Assembly (NCBI GenBank): GCA_963765545.1
Contig: CAVXWW010000004.1
Span: 248,001 to 312,000, forward strand
Length of the DNA: 64,000 nt
Direction of reading: 5' to 3'
Source: JARRPM01 sp963765545
GTDB lineage: Bacteria; Pseudomonadota; Gammaproteobacteria; Pseudomonadales; Halieaceae
Shown piece by piece: positions 35,824 to 45,580 of this stretch; positions within the stretch are counted from its first letter, which is position 1; every line of letters begins with the position of its first letter. Below the pieces are notes generated by a model. That model was given only the letters and a program-made list of their open reading frames with translations. It had not been told where the DNA came from and ran no database searches. The position numbers were made by a program, and so were the translations under genes.

Positions 35824-38238
35824 TTAACCTTTTTCGTCACGCATCATATCTGCGACTTTTTTGTATCGGCTCAGGTCATAAACCCCGGCGTCCAGTGGTT
35901 GCGTCTGCTTCATGTAATCGACAAACCATTGGAAGTTGTTCCATACCTCCGGATTGGTTCGCATTAGCCCGAAACGGTGTACCAGGGCGGTGAACTGCTC
36001 CTGGGAACTGGTGTTGTGCAGGGCTTCACTGAAATCCTCGATACTGTCCAGTGGCACGTGGAACATGAAGTTGGGATAGCTACCCAGCAGCCCGGGGTAA
36101 ACGGTCAGTGTGTCTTTTTCCCGCTCACGCCTATCGCTCTCATCAAACATGAAAGCGACATTGCGGTGCGCCTTGTTTCGGATGAGGGTGAAGGCCATGC
36201 CAGTGCCCGCCATGGTGTCGCTGACTCGCAGAAATGCCACGTCCGGCATGAAGCCTACGAAGCGCATTCCCGGTTCGCTGGCCGCACGCGAGGCCAGGGT
36301 TTGCAGGCTGGACTCGATGCGCTTCCGGGCGTCCGTCGCCTTTTCGCTGTAACAGGGCTTGTTCCGGCATCGATTCAGTATATCCGGTGGCCCGGCCAGC
36401 TCCTGCAGTCGGTTTGATACCAGTGCCATGAATTCCGCTTTCGGGTCATCACTACTGTAGTTAATACGTACGGGCATGTCCTCGTTGACGATCTCGTAGG
36501 TCTTGCTCATCTTGGTTTCCGCTTCGCTGCCCTCATACCAGGATGCACGCATCTGCGTTCTTACCTGCGGCGGCATGAAGTGGAGAAAGTTGTTCTCGCC
36601 ATTGGCTCGCAGCAGGTCGAAGTAGAGCCGGGTTTCCGCCTGGCTTGCTACGCTGCCGAATACGTTGAAATTTACCACCAGCAGGTAGTACATCCGCTCC
36701 AGCAACGGGTAGTCTATTACCCATATTGTCTTGGAGGTATCACCGACGAAACCCCTGGTCACCATAGCGTTATCGAAGTTGCGGAATACGGTAAGCGCAG
36801 CGCTGTAGTTATCGCCACCGCCATCCCAGATGTCATCCAGCGAGCGCCCGCCCGGTTCTGCCTTTTTGTATGCCTCCCCACGCAAATGATTGTACTCATT
36901 CATCTCGTCAACGCGATTTTTCCAGTCGACATACATTCGTATCAGCCCTTCCTTTTGCGGCACTACCTCAAGGTGGGGAAGAACTTTGGCCATATAGTCG
37001 GGGTCGGTCACGGTCAGGTCGGAATCCGGGTCCTGGAACATCACATAAAACTGGTCGTCGATAACGTTGGTGGCAATCTGGCCTGCGCAAACCGGTCCGC
37101 GAATAAAAGTGGCCACGTAGTAATGCGCGGTATCGAGCATGAACTGGTAGCGGGCCCGGACCGGGATGGCGTTGAACGTCACAAAGGGATTGATCGAGCT
37201 TGCCCGGGAGTAATCCGGAAGGCTGTCTATGTTCCAGTCGCCCTCCAGGAACATCTGTTCAAAACGCGCCATCTTGCTGGCAGAAAGGGGGTAGGCCAGG
37301 TGGGTTTTGTGCACAATAGTCGAGCTGATCCTGCGCAGTCGGTAATACAGGGCACTGCCCGGGTCGTCGTTGGGCCGCAGGGTAGGGATAACCTCGATAG
37401 CCTGGCCGGGTGGTGTACGGGAGCGCACCAGCTCGAAGAAGGTGCCGCTATCCAGTTCTGCGAAAAACAGGTGCGCGGGATAGAGGTGTTCATACAGATA
37501 GCGTGCCACCAGCCGATTGCGCGGTGGGGTCCGGTTGAAGAAGGCTTCCCAGGTGTCTATCTGTGCCTGCTCACTCACGCTGGGCTGCAAGGGTTGTTCG
37601 TCGATAACCGCACCCTCAAAGACCCACTGCTTAAGCGTATCGTACTCTGCAGTACTCAGGCCGCTTATGGCAAGCGGCATACCCTGTAGTGGCTTCTTTT
37701 CAGCATAATCCTTGAATTCAGAGGCTGCTCGACATTCATTTTTCCGGCTCAGGCCCAGCGCGATGTCATCCGGTACCGGGGTGTTAGCTGGCAAAGGGTG
37801 AGTCCTGCCCAGCTGGATCATGTTGAATAAAAGCGAGTTTGCCAGGTTGTCGTCCAGTGTGCCGCCCTGGTCGTTCAGGACAGGGAAAAAGCCTTTCTCA
37901 CGCCATTGTGCCTGTCCGTGTGCGTCTACGAAAAGACGGGTGGGGCTGGCATTGGTAAGTCTCGCGCCGTCGTAAACGGCTTTGTCTGTGGCGCCGCGCA
38001 GCAGACCTTCGGGCGAGCTTAGCTTCAGCTGGCAGGGGGCGTCGTAACAGGCGTGACAGCTAATGCATTTCTGGTCCAGGATGGGCTTGATGTCGTGCTG
38101 GTAGGAATAGGTCTGCTGCTTCGAAACGCTGGGCTCAAGCGCATTGTCCGTTACACCGGAGCGCATGCAGCCGCAGAGCAGGGCGGCAAGCGCTACCAGT
38201 GTGGCCTTGCGGGCAAAGGACTGTACAGCTTCGCTCAT
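35824..38238 (-). CDS. cti: Fatty acid cis/trans isomerase (CTI)
   Basis: CTI converts cis-unsaturated fatty acids of membrane phospholipids to trans isomers in response to solvents and heat. The 804-residue protein has an N-terminal export signal with a lipobox-like LCGC near residue 24 and the heme c site CISCH (Cys58, Cys61, His62) typical of the family, then the long CTI domain including HLFFAELD and YLLVVNFNVFGSVA. Periplasmic location is expected. The ATG at 38238 has GGAG 6 bp upstream; upstream in-frame ATGs lack this. It lies just downstream of recQ. Confidence 0.92.
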   Translation of the reverse strand: MSEAVQSFARKATLVALAALLCGCMRSGVTDNALEPSVSKQQTYSYQHDIKPILDQKCISCHACYDAPCQLKLSSPEGLLRGATDKAVYDGARLTNASPTRLFVDAHGQAQWREKGFFPVLNDQGGTLDDNLANSLLFNMIQLGRTHPLPANTPVPDDIALGLSRKNECRAASEFKDYAEKKPLQGMPLAISGLSTAEYDTLKQWVFEGAVIDEQPLQPSVSEQAQIDTWEAFFNRTPPRNRLVARYLYEHLYPAHLFFAELDSGTFFELVRSRTPPGQAIEVIPTLRPNDDPGSALYYRLRRISSTIVHKTHLAYPLSASKMARFEQMFLEGDWNIDSLPDYSRASSINPFVTFNAIPVRARYQFMLDTAHYYVATFIRGPVCAGQIATNVIDDQFYVMFQDPDSDLTVTDPDYMAKVLPHLEVVPQKEGLIRMYVDWKNRVDEMNEYNHLRGEAYKKAEPGGRSLDDIWDGGGDNYSAALTVFRNFDNAMVTRGFVGDTSKTIWVIDYPLLERMYYLLVVNFNVFGSVASQAETRLYFDLLRANGENNFLHFMPPQVRTQMRASWYEGSEAETKMSKTYEIVNEDMPVRINYSSDDPKAEFMALVSNRLQELAGPPDILNRCRNKPCYSEKATDARKRIESSLQTLASRAASEPGMRFVGFMPDVAFLRVSDTMAGTGMAFTLIRNKAHRNVAFMFDESDRREREKDTLTVYPGLLGSYPNFMFHVPLDSIEDFSEALHNTSSQEQFTALVHRFGLMRTNPEVWNNFQWFVDYMKQTQPLDAGVYDLSRYKKVADMMRDEKG

Positions 38239-38333
38239 CGGGTACTCCATGGGGCGGTTGTAGCGTCGGCAGCGCGACTCAGCCTCCAATTGTTAACGCT
38301 TTGCCGCGCGCACGCAAGCTGGCCGACTGGAGG

Positions 38334-40136
38334 TCAGGTTAAAACAGCGTGTTCCCTGATGACCTGCAGGAATTGCTCAGCATATTTCTCCCGTTTGCGC
38401 TCACCCACGCCGGTGATGTGGCCGAACTGGATCTGATCCTGTGGCAGACTGGTACACATTTCCTGCAAGGTGCGATCGTGAAAGATGACATAGGGCGGGA
38501 CACCCTGTTCCTCAGCCAACTCACGCCTGCGATCTCTGAGTGCCTCCCACAGTGCTACGTCGATATCTGCCGGCAGGGCGGTACGAGTTTGCTGCCGCTT
38601 TGTTTTTGTCGCGGGCAGGTCGCGACGGAGTTGGATCTGGGCTTCGCCCCGCAACAAGGGTCGGCATTTTTCCTCAAGGCGCAGGGCGCCGAAGCGTTCC
38701 AGGTCGACACTGAGATAAGCCCTGGCCACGAGTTGGCGGAACACGGAGCGCCACTGGTTGTTGTCGAGCTGCTTACCGATGCCATAAGTGGGCAAAAGGT
38801 GGTGATCGAACTGGTAGATTTTCTCGGCCTGGCTGCCGCGCAGCACTTCGATGATGTGGTTGACACCGAATCGCTGGCCTGTCCGATAGACAGCGCTCAG
38901 TGCCATGCGGGCTGCCTCGCTACCGTCCCAGGTATCCACAGGTTCAAGGCAGGTGTCGCAGTTGCCGCAGGGCTGGGGCATGGTGTCACCAAAGTAGTTC
39001 AGCAGTGCCTGGCGACGGCAGCTGGTTATCTCGCACAGGCCGAGCATGGCGTTCAGACGATGCTGTTCCGCGCGCTTGTGCTCCTCGCTACCGGCTGACG
39101 ATGCCATCATCTGGCGCAGTTTTATCACGTCCTGCAAGCCATAGATCATCCAGGCGTCGGCCGCCTCTCCGTCTCGCCCTGCGCGACCCGTTTCCTGGTA
39201 GTAGGACTCCACGGTTTTAGGCATATCCAGGTGTGCGACAAAGCGTACGTCGGGTTTGTCGATACCCATGCCAAAAGCGATAGTCGCGACAATGATTACT
39301 CCCTCGTCACGCAGAAAACGCGCCTGGTGCTGTGCCCGTGTCTGGGCGGTGAGGCCAGCGTGGTAGGGCAGGGCGTCCAGGCCCTGTTGCTGCAGCCAGC
39401 TCGCAATCTCCTCCGTCTTTTTGCGCGACATGCAATACACGATGCCGGCGTGGCCGCTGTGCTCCTGGCGCAGGAATCCGAGCAACTGCTGCCTGGGATT
39501 GTGTTTGAGTGCGATGCGATAGCGTATATTGGGGCGGTCGAATCCGGCGGTAAATTTGCGAGCGTCTGCCAGGTCGAGGCGCTCTATAATTTCCTGCCGG
39601 GTTCGCGCGTCGGCGGTGGCGGTCAGGGCAATGCGCGGAACATCGGGGAAGCGCTGGTGCAACAGGTTCAGCTGCAGGTAGTCGGCGCGAAAGTCGTGAC
39701 CCCATTGCGACACGCAATGCGCCTCGTCTATTGCGAACAGGCTGATGGGCGCGTTGTCCAGCAGGTCCAGGCAACGTTGTTGGGTGAGGCGCTCAGGTGC
39801 GATATATAGCAAGTCCAGCGAGCCGGCCAACAGTTGATCTTCCACCTCGCGGGTGGTCGTCGCGTCCAGGGTGGAATTGAGGAAGCTGGCCCGCACACCC
39901 AGCTGGCGCAGGGCGCTCACCTGGTCCTGCATCAAGGCAATGAGGGGTGAGATGACCACCCCGCAGCCAGGTCGCACAAGGGCCGGGATCTGGTAGCACA
40001 GGGATTTCCCGCCGCCGGTGGGCATCAGCACCAGGGCATCGCCACCGTCGATGACGGTCTGGATGATCTCGCCCTGGGGGGGGCGAAACGACTCGTAGCC
40101 GAAAACGGCCTGCAGGATTTCTTGGGACGGCGTCAT
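38334..40136 (-). CDS. recQ: ATP-dependent DNA helicase RecQ
   Basis: The 600-residue protein contains the RecQ signature: PTGGGKSLCYQIP (Walker A), DEAHCVSQWGHDFR (DEAH box), QETGRAGRDG (motif VI), the zinc-binding cysteines (CRRQALLNYFG, CGNCDTC), the winged-helix RQC domain, and a C-terminal HRDC domain. It resolves recombination intermediates and restarts stalled forks. It starts at ATG 40136; the ribosome site is weak. Confidence 0.95.
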   Translation of the reverse strand: MTPSQEILQAVFGYESFRPPQGEIIQTVIDGGDALVLMPTGGGKSLCYQIPALVRPGCGVVISPLIALMQDQVSALRQLGVRASFLNSTLDATTTREVEDQLLAGSLDLLYIAPERLTQQRCLDLLDNAPISLFAIDEAHCVSQWGHDFRADYLQLNLLHQRFPDVPRIALTATADARTRQEIIERLDLADARKFTAGFDRPNIRYRIALKHNPRQQLLGFLRQEHSGHAGIVYCMSRKKTEEIASWLQQQGLDALPYHAGLTAQTRAQHQARFLRDEGVIIVATIAFGMGIDKPDVRFVAHLDMPKTVESYYQETGRAGRDGEAADAWMIYGLQDVIKLRQMMASSAGSEEHKRAEQHRLNAMLGLCEITSCRRQALLNYFGDTMPQPCGNCDTCLEPVDTWDGSEAARMALSAVYRTGQRFGVNHIIEVLRGSQAEKIYQFDHHLLPTYGIGKQLDNNQWRSVFRQLVARAYLSVDLERFGALRLEEKCRPLLRGEAQIQLRRDLPATKTKRQQTRTALPADIDVALWEALRDRRRELAEEQGVPPYVIFHDRTLQEMCTSLPQDQIQFGHITGVGERKREKYAEQFLQVIREHAVLT

Positions 40137-40246
40137 GGCGGCGGAGTATAACTCAAGTACAGTCTGATCCCCGAGATCATTCCCGGGCGTAAAGCCTGTA
40201 ATTGAATCAGGTACACTGTCGATAAATCCGATTGAGAGTGCGCGTC

Positions 40247-41050
40247 ATGTGGTCCTGTCCACACTGCAAGCTCGCCCTGCGGGCGAGTTCCGATGATAGG
40301 TCCCTGTCCTGCGCCAGCGGGCATAGCTTTGATCGCGCGCGCGAGGGTTATGTCAACCTGCTGCCGGCGAACCGCAAGGGTAGCAGGGAGCCGGGTGACA
40401 ACCCGGAGATGGTGGCCGCCAGGCGCCGAGTCCACGATACGGATGCCTATAAGCCCCTGGCAGATGCCCTGGCGGATACCCTGGATAAGCTGGCGCCACT
40501 GGCTGACGTGCTGGATCTGGGCTGTGGCGAGGGCTACTACTGCAACGCCCTGGTCGCTGGAGCGCGCAATTTGCTGGGTATTGATATTTCCCGGGCGGCG
40601 GTGCGGCTGGCAGCAAGGCGCATCAAGGCCGCCCAGTTCGCTGTGGCCAGCGCCTATGACCTGCCGCTGCCGGACGCCTCGCTGGATGCTGTGGTGAGGG
40701 TTTTTGCGCCCTCAGATGATGTCGAGACAAGGCGCGTATTAAGGCCAGGTGGCTACTATCTGGAAGTGTCTCCCGGCCCCCGCCATCTCTGGCAGCTGCG
40801 TCAGCTGCTGTACGATACACCCACAGAGAATGCCCGGGCGCGGGTCTCGGTGGCCGGTCTGCGACCGCTGGGTCAGCAGAGTCTGGAATACGAGTTGCAT
40901 CCGAAGGGGGAGCAGCTTACGGATATTGTTTCGATGACTCCGTTTGCCCACCGGGGTCACCGGGAAAAGCGCCAGACCCTGGAGAGGGTGAGCCCGCCCG
41001 GGATCAGCATGTGTTTTTCCCTGCATCTTTTCCAGAGGCTCCATGAATAG
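40247..41050 (+). CDS. rlmA: 23S rRNA (guanine-745-N1)-methyltransferase RlmA
   Basis: The 267-residue methyltransferase begins with the zinc-binding CPHC, followed by CASGHSFDRAREGYVNLLP, the RlmA signature, and a Rossmann SAM-binding motif LDLGCGEGYY. It methylates G745 of 23S rRNA. The ATG at 40247 fits the E. coli N-terminus; an upstream TTG at 40232 is less likely. The MTPFAHRGHREKR segment near the end is also typical of RlmA. Confidence 0.92.
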   Translation: MWSCPHCKLALRASSDDRSLSCASGHSFDRAREGYVNLLPANRKGSREPGDNPEMVAARRRVHDTDAYKPLADALADTLDKLAPLADVLDLGCGEGYYCNALVAGARNLLGIDISRAAVRLAARRIKAAQFAVASAYDLPLPDASLDAVVRVFAPSDDVETRRVLRPGGYYLEVSPGPRHLWQLRQLLYDTPTENARARVSVAGLRPLGQQSLEYELHPKGEQLTDIVSMTPFAHRGHREKRQTLERVSPPGISMCFSLHLFQRLHE

Positions 41051-41178
41051 TGCTCCCGGGAGTTCAGTTACCCTCGCGCGCAGCATAGAGTCAATGACGA
41101 AGCAAGCAAGAATGTGCTGTATTTTTCAGCCTATTCCTGTACAATGGCGGGCTTTCAATCAAACTATAAGGCTCACTT

Positions 41179-41379
41179 ATGGCGCGCAAACCCACGCGAG
41201 CGGCAGCAAAGAAAAAGCAACCTGCAGCAGTACAAACTTCAGAATCTATCGAAGAACAAACCAGGCTCTTTCTGAAATCTGGTAACAAGATTGACATCAT
41301 CCAGTCCGGCGTCAGTGGCCAGCCTACTATGGCGGTCAATAAGCAGATAAAGCTCGGCAACAAGCAAAAAACCGCTTAA
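41179..41379 (+). CDS. Small basic protein of unknown function
   Basis: This 66-residue protein starts with ATG and has a basic, Lys/Ala-rich N-terminus (about residues 3-16) followed by EEQTRLFLKSGNKIDIIQSGVSG. I do not recognise a named family. The EQ-FL-SG-KI pattern recalls the short helix plus flexible tail of small RNA-polymerase-associated regulators such as SutA, but this is only a resemblance. A TACAAT hexamer at 41137-41142 lies upstream, giving a possible -10 element without a clear -35. Confidence 0.7.
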   Translation: MARKPTRAAAKKKQPAAVQTSESIEEQTRLFLKSGNKIDIIQSGVSGQPTMAVNKQIKLGNKQKTA

Positions 41380-41392
41380 CCCCTTTCAGCAC

Positions 41393-42028
41393 TCAGTCGA
41401 TCTTCAGCGCAGTTTTGGCGAAAGCCAGGGCGGCGGCGGAGTCGACCCGCGAGCTGTAGGCTTCCAGAAACAGCTTCCCGACGATGTTGCCATCCGGATC
41501 GATTACTATCATGCCCGGGTGAGGGATCCCATAGCGGGAATCGCCCTGCTGGTACTGGTCATTGAGAATGCCCAGGGTCTTGAAGCTGAGCCCGTTGATA
41601 TCAGACAGCACGGGAATAGTGATGCCGAATTTATCTATGAATACCTGCTGTAAGGGTGGGCTGTCGTAGGTAATGGCCACCAGTCCGATGCCAGCCGCGG
41701 CGAAATCCGCGCTGTGTGCCTGTAACTGGACCATCTGGCGCATGCAGTAGGGGCACCAGTCCAGTGACCGGCTCGCCGTGAACACCGTGCCATTTTTCCC
41801 GGCAAATTCCTCGATCAACGTGATATCACGGCCCTGGTAGCGTGCGCGCAGTCCCGGGAAGCGTGAGCCCAGCGCGGGGCCCGGATCAAATTCGTCGCTG
41901 TCTTCTGCCACGAACATGTCTTTTGTCACTGCGGCGTAGGTGGCTTCCTTCAGCTGTTCGCGCCACAGATAACCCAGGGCAACTGCCAGCACCAGCACGG
42001 CGAGTAAAATGACAAGAATCTTTTTCAT
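41393..42028 (-). CDS. Membrane-anchored redoxin (AhpC/TSA-like) with CPYC
   Basis: The 211-residue protein has an N-terminal membrane anchor (about residues 4-20) and then a thioredoxin-like domain with DWCPYCMRQM, a CxxC in which both cysteines are kept, plus the IDPDGNIVGKLF end. The active site near residue 90 is thus likely periplasmic and could reduce or form disulfides or act as a peroxidase-type thiol protein. It is convergent with the small basic gene, 13 bp away. Confidence 0.78.
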   Translation of the reverse strand: MKKILVILLAVLVLAVALGYLWREQLKEATYAAVTKDMFVAEDSDEFDPGPALGSRFPGLRARYQGRDITLIEEFAGKNGTVFTASRSLDWCPYCMRQMVQLQAHSADFAAAGIGLVAITYDSPPLQQVFIDKFGITIPVLSDINGLSFKTLGILNDQYQQGDSRYGIPHPGMIVIDPDGNIVGKLFLEAYSSRVDSAAALAFAKTALKID

Positions 42029-42181
42029 ATATCAGAAGGTCCTCAACCCTGAAGCGTGACACGCAGCTCAATTTATTGTCGTGAGTCTAAATGAATTGCG
42101 TTCCCGATCCCATGGCAGTTGTCCCTGAGTGCTGCGAACGCGTATCCTTTGGGCGACACAATCGGGGACACCTGACAAGCT

Positions 42182-43906
42182 ATGCTGGACCAACTGCTAA
42201 TCGCCGGCCTTTTTTTCGCCCTGGTGATCAGTCTCGTACTGACATCGTGGCCGGCGGTATGGGTATTTGCAAGCGCGATGCTGGCGGCCTATTTCCTGGA
42301 TCTCGTAGGGACTTCGCAGCTGTTGTCAAAAGCGACCAACTCGGGTCTGATCACGCTGATCCTATTGTTGCTGGTTTCTATCGGCCTGGAGAAACTGTCC
42401 TGGCTCACCCGGCTCTCGGGCAAACTTATCACACCAAATTATGCTGCCAGTCTGCTGCGTATGGGCTTCTTTGCCGCCCTGTTTTCAGCCTTTGTCAATA
42501 ATACAGCGGTCGTTGCAACGCTGGCCCATACCGTGCGAAACAATCGCCATCATCCGGCATCCCGGCTGTTGATCCCCCTGTCCTATGCCGCAATCCTGGG
42601 CGGCACGATCACGCTGATAGGCACTTCCACCAACCTGATCGTCAGCAGTTTTCTGGAGGACGCGACGGGACAGGGGCTCGCCTTCGGCGACTTTTTCTGG
42701 GTGGGGCTCGCCGTTACCGTTTGTGGCCTGCTGGTTATCCTGGCCAGCTCGCGCCTTCTGCCGGCGGGCAACAGCCAGCAGATCGATATCAACGAGTACC
42801 TGATCGAGGTCGAGGTGGACGAGGACTCCAGGCTGGTTGGCAAGACTATCCTGGACAATGGCCTGCGCGAGCTGGAGGACCTATTCCTGGTGGAAATCGT
42901 CCGCGGCAACCGGCTCATATCGCCGGTCGCACCGCAGGAGATTATCAGGGCGGGAGACAAGCTGATTTTTTCCGGTGACATCAAGCAGGTGAATGCCCTG
43001 GAGTCGTTTCATGGCTTGCGCCTGTTCGCGGTGGAGGAGGGGCTTCTTCGCACCAATATGATGGAAGTGATTGTAATGCCCGGTGCTACCATCGAGGGCA
43101 AGACCGTCAAACTCAGTGGGTTTCGCTCCGTATTTGATGCCGCAGTGGTGGGTATGCGGCGCGGCGGCAAACGCCTCTCCGGAAAGCTGGGTAATATCAC
43201 CATCCAGGCCGGCGACAATATGATGCTGGCGGTAGGGCCCGACTTTAATGAACGCAAGAACCTGGACAAGAACTTCCTGGTTATCAATGACTCGGTCGGC
43301 GAAATAAAAACTACCCCCTTCCAGGACTACTTTATTACCGGCGTTCTGCTGCTGGTAATTGCCCTGGCCTCGCTGGAACTCGTTCCGCTGATCAAGGGAG
43401 TGACTTTCCTGCTTGTCTGCATGCTGGCTTTGGGCGTTGTAAAGGGCTCGGAGCTGCGACGGCGTTTTCCATTTGAGCTGTGGATCATAATTGCCTCGGC
43501 GCTTACCCTGTCGCAGGCGTTGACCAATTCGGGCCTGGTAGCGGTACTCACAGGAACCCTGCATGACAACCTGGCGCAGCTGGGCCCCTATGCGGCACTG
43601 GTGGGTATTTATTTTGGGACGCTGCTCCTGACGGAGACGATGACCAACAATGCCGCCGCGGCACTGAGTTTCCCCATTGCGTATGGCCTTGCAGAGAGCT
43701 ACGGGATAAGCCCTATGCCGTTTATCATGACGGTGGCTTTTGGTGCCAGCGCCAGTTTTCTCACGCCCTATGGTTACAACACTAACCTGATGGTGCAAAA
43801 CCTGGGGGGCTACGAATTGCGAGATTACTTCAGGGCGGGCCTGCCACTATCGATTGCCTATTCCGCGATCGTGATTTTCCTGGTGCCCCGCGTATTTCCG
43901 TTTTAG
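42182..43906 (+). CDS. SLC13-type anion permease with TrkA-C domains
   Basis: The 574-residue protein has two blocks of membrane helices (about residues 3-200 and 380-570) typical of the SLC13/DASS family. Between them lie two TrkA-C (RCK-like) domains with the VEVDEDSRLVGKTI and VIVMPGATIEGKTV repeats. The membrane parts include FVNNTAVVATL and the TMTNNAAAALSFPIAYG re-entrant motif. It probably moves a dicarboxylate, sulfate or related anion with Na+. No substrate-specific neighbour is present. Confidence 0.86.
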   Translation: MLDQLLIAGLFFALVISLVLTSWPAVWVFASAMLAAYFLDLVGTSQLLSKATNSGLITLILLLLVSIGLEKLSWLTRLSGKLITPNYAASLLRMGFFAALFSAFVNNTAVVATLAHTVRNNRHHPASRLLIPLSYAAILGGTITLIGTSTNLIVSSFLEDATGQGLAFGDFFWVGLAVTVCGLLVILASSRLLPAGNSQQIDINEYLIEVEVDEDSRLVGKTILDNGLRELEDLFLVEIVRGNRLISPVAPQEIIRAGDKLIFSGDIKQVNALESFHGLRLFAVEEGLLRTNMMEVIVMPGATIEGKTVKLSGFRSVFDAAVVGMRRGGKRLSGKLGNITIQAGDNMMLAVGPDFNERKNLDKNFLVINDSVGEIKTTPFQDYFITGVLLLVIALASLELVPLIKGVTFLLVCMLALGVVKGSELRRRFPFELWIIIASALTLSQALTNSGLVAVLTGTLHDNLAQLGPYAALVGIYFGTLLLTETMTNNAAAALSFPIAYGLAESYGISPMPFIMTVAFGASASFLTPYGYNTNLMVQNLGGYELRDYFRAGLPLSIAYSAIVIFLVPRVFPF

Positions 43907-43923
43907 ATCTGTGACAATTCAGC

Positions 43924-43950
43924 TTGGCGGTACTCAGCTCCTGCTATAAT
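43924..43950 (+). promoter_or_regulatory. Candidate sigma70 promoter for acyl-CoA ligase gene
   Basis: The -10 is a perfect TATAAT (43945-43950) preceded by a TTGGCG -35 (43924-43929) with a short 15-bp spacer. It lies 41 bp before the ATG. The perfect -10 is convincing, the spacer less so. Confidence 0.45.
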
Positions 43951-43990
43951 TTCGCCTTAACCGATAACAGAATAACAAAGGAGAGACGAC

Positions 43991-45544
43991 ATGATTTCCA
44001 TGCCCGGTATGATTGAGCGCGCGGCGCGGCTAAACCCTGATGGCATATGTACCCGCTATCAGGGGCGCCAGCACAGCTGGGCGGAAACCGGACAGCGTGT
44101 GGCGCGTCTCGGCGGGGCGCTGGCGGCCCTGGGACTGGCCGACGCGGACAGGGTGGCCATTCTAAGTCTCAACAGTGACCGTTACTATGAAGCGGTATTT
44201 GCTGTCCCCTGGGCGGGTGGTTGTGTCGTGCCACTTAATACCCGTTGGGCCCTGGCTGAAAACAACTACGCGGTAGCAGATTCCGGGGCGCGCGTATTGC
44301 TGTTTGACGATGCCTTCATCGCGCAGGCTGAACAGCTGTTGTCTGCTATTCCGGCGCTGGAAGCGGCGGTTTACATGGGGGATGGCGAGGCGCCGGCCTG
44401 GGCGCGCTCCTACGAACAAATGATTGCGGAGCACAGTGCAATTCAAGCCTCAGCCAGGGGTTGGCACGACATGGCGGGTATATTTTACACCGGTGGAACC
44501 ACCGGCTTTCCGAAGGGCGTAATGCAGTCGCATCGGGCCCTCTGGGCCAGCGCTATGGGCGCACTTCCCGAGTTCAAAATGAACCGGGAGAGTGTCTACC
44601 TGCATGCGGCCCCGATGTTTCACATGGCGGACTTTGCCGGCTCTATGAGTGCGACCTTGCGTTGCGCCAGCAATGTTATGTTGCAGTCATTTGATGCCGC
44701 TGCGGTATTGCGTGCTTTTGGCGAAGAAAAGATCACCCACGCGTTACTGGTGCCTTCCATGATCAAGATGGTGCTCAACGACCCGGCGATCGCCGACGCC
44801 GATGTCTCCAGCCTCCAGTGCGTGGTTTACGGTGCGTCTCCCATGCCCACAACAACCCTGGAACGATTTATGAGCCTGTGGCCCGCGGTTGGCCTGGTTC
44901 AGCTCTACGGGCAAACCGAGCTGGCGCCTGTCGTCACCGCGCTGTCGATGGAAGATCATAGTGAGGGAAGTGAAAAACTCAGATCAGCGGGTCGGCCAAC
45001 AGCCACCAGTGACATCCGCATTGTCGATGAGCAGGGCAACGACTGCCCCCAGGGGGATTCCGGTGAGATTGTTGTGCGCGGCCCCCACACGATGCTGGGC
45101 TACTGGAACAAGCCAGAGGAAACCGCCAATGCGCTGCGCCACGGTTGGGTCTTTACCGGGGATGCCGGCTACCTGGACCGGGACGGCTATGTGTATATCG
45201 TCGATCGGGTGAAGGATATGGTGGTCTCCGGTGGGGAAAACGTCTTTACCACCGAGGTTGAGAACGCCGCCATCAGCCACGCGGCTGTGTTGGACGTGGC
45301 AGTGATCGGTGTTCCACACGAGGAGTGGGGGGAAGCGGTGCACGCGATAGTGGTGCTGGTCCCGGGGGAATCGGTGACGGCCGAGGACATTATCGCCCAC
45401 TGCCGGGAACGGATAGCAGGGTACAAGCTGCCCAAATCCATCACGTTCAGGGAAGAGCCACTTCCCCTGTCCGGTGCCGGCAAGGTTCTCAAAACAGAGT
45501 TGCGAAAGCCTTTCTGGGAGGGACATGACCGGCAGGTCAACTAG
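43991..45544 (+). CDS. Acyl-CoA ligase (AMP-binding)
   Basis: The 517-residue enzyme has the ATP/AMP loop YTGGTTGFPKGV, YGQTEL, the GDAGYLDRDGYVYIVDR motif and the catalytic Lys near the end (PLSGAGKVLKTELR). It activates a carboxylic acid, probably a fatty acid or related lipid acid, to its CoA thioester. AAAGGAGAG precedes the ATG. The gene is convergent with the Rieske oxygenase, consistent with a shared catabolic region. Confidence 0.9.
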   Translation: MISMPGMIERAARLNPDGICTRYQGRQHSWAETGQRVARLGGALAALGLADADRVAILSLNSDRYYEAVFAVPWAGGCVVPLNTRWALAENNYAVADSGARVLLFDDAFIAQAEQLLSAIPALEAAVYMGDGEAPAWARSYEQMIAEHSAIQASARGWHDMAGIFYTGGTTGFPKGVMQSHRALWASAMGALPEFKMNRESVYLHAAPMFHMADFAGSMSATLRCASNVMLQSFDAAAVLRAFGEEKITHALLVPSMIKMVLNDPAIADADVSSLQCVVYGASPMPTTTLERFMSLWPAVGLVQLYGQTELAPVVTALSMEDHSEGSEKLRSAGRPTATSDIRIVDEQGNDCPQGDSGEIVVRGPHTMLGYWNKPEETANALRHGWVFTGDAGYLDRDGYVYIVDRVKDMVVSGGENVFTTEVENAAISHAAVLDVAVIGVPHEEWGEAVHAIVVLVPGESVTAEDIIAHCRERIAGYKLPKSITFREEPLPLSGAGKVLKTELRKPFWEGHDRQVN

Positions 45545-45580
45545 TTGGTGGCCCGCCCTGTGCGATCGGTTCCGGGACTA

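Noticed and set aside
36580..37689. 369-codon plus-strand frame
   Set aside because: It is antisense to cti, which has a heme motif and full family length; the plus-strand product has no recognisable domain.
42881..43798. 305-codon minus-strand frame
   Set aside because: Antisense shadow of the SLC13/TrkA-C transporter; no motif or ribosome site.
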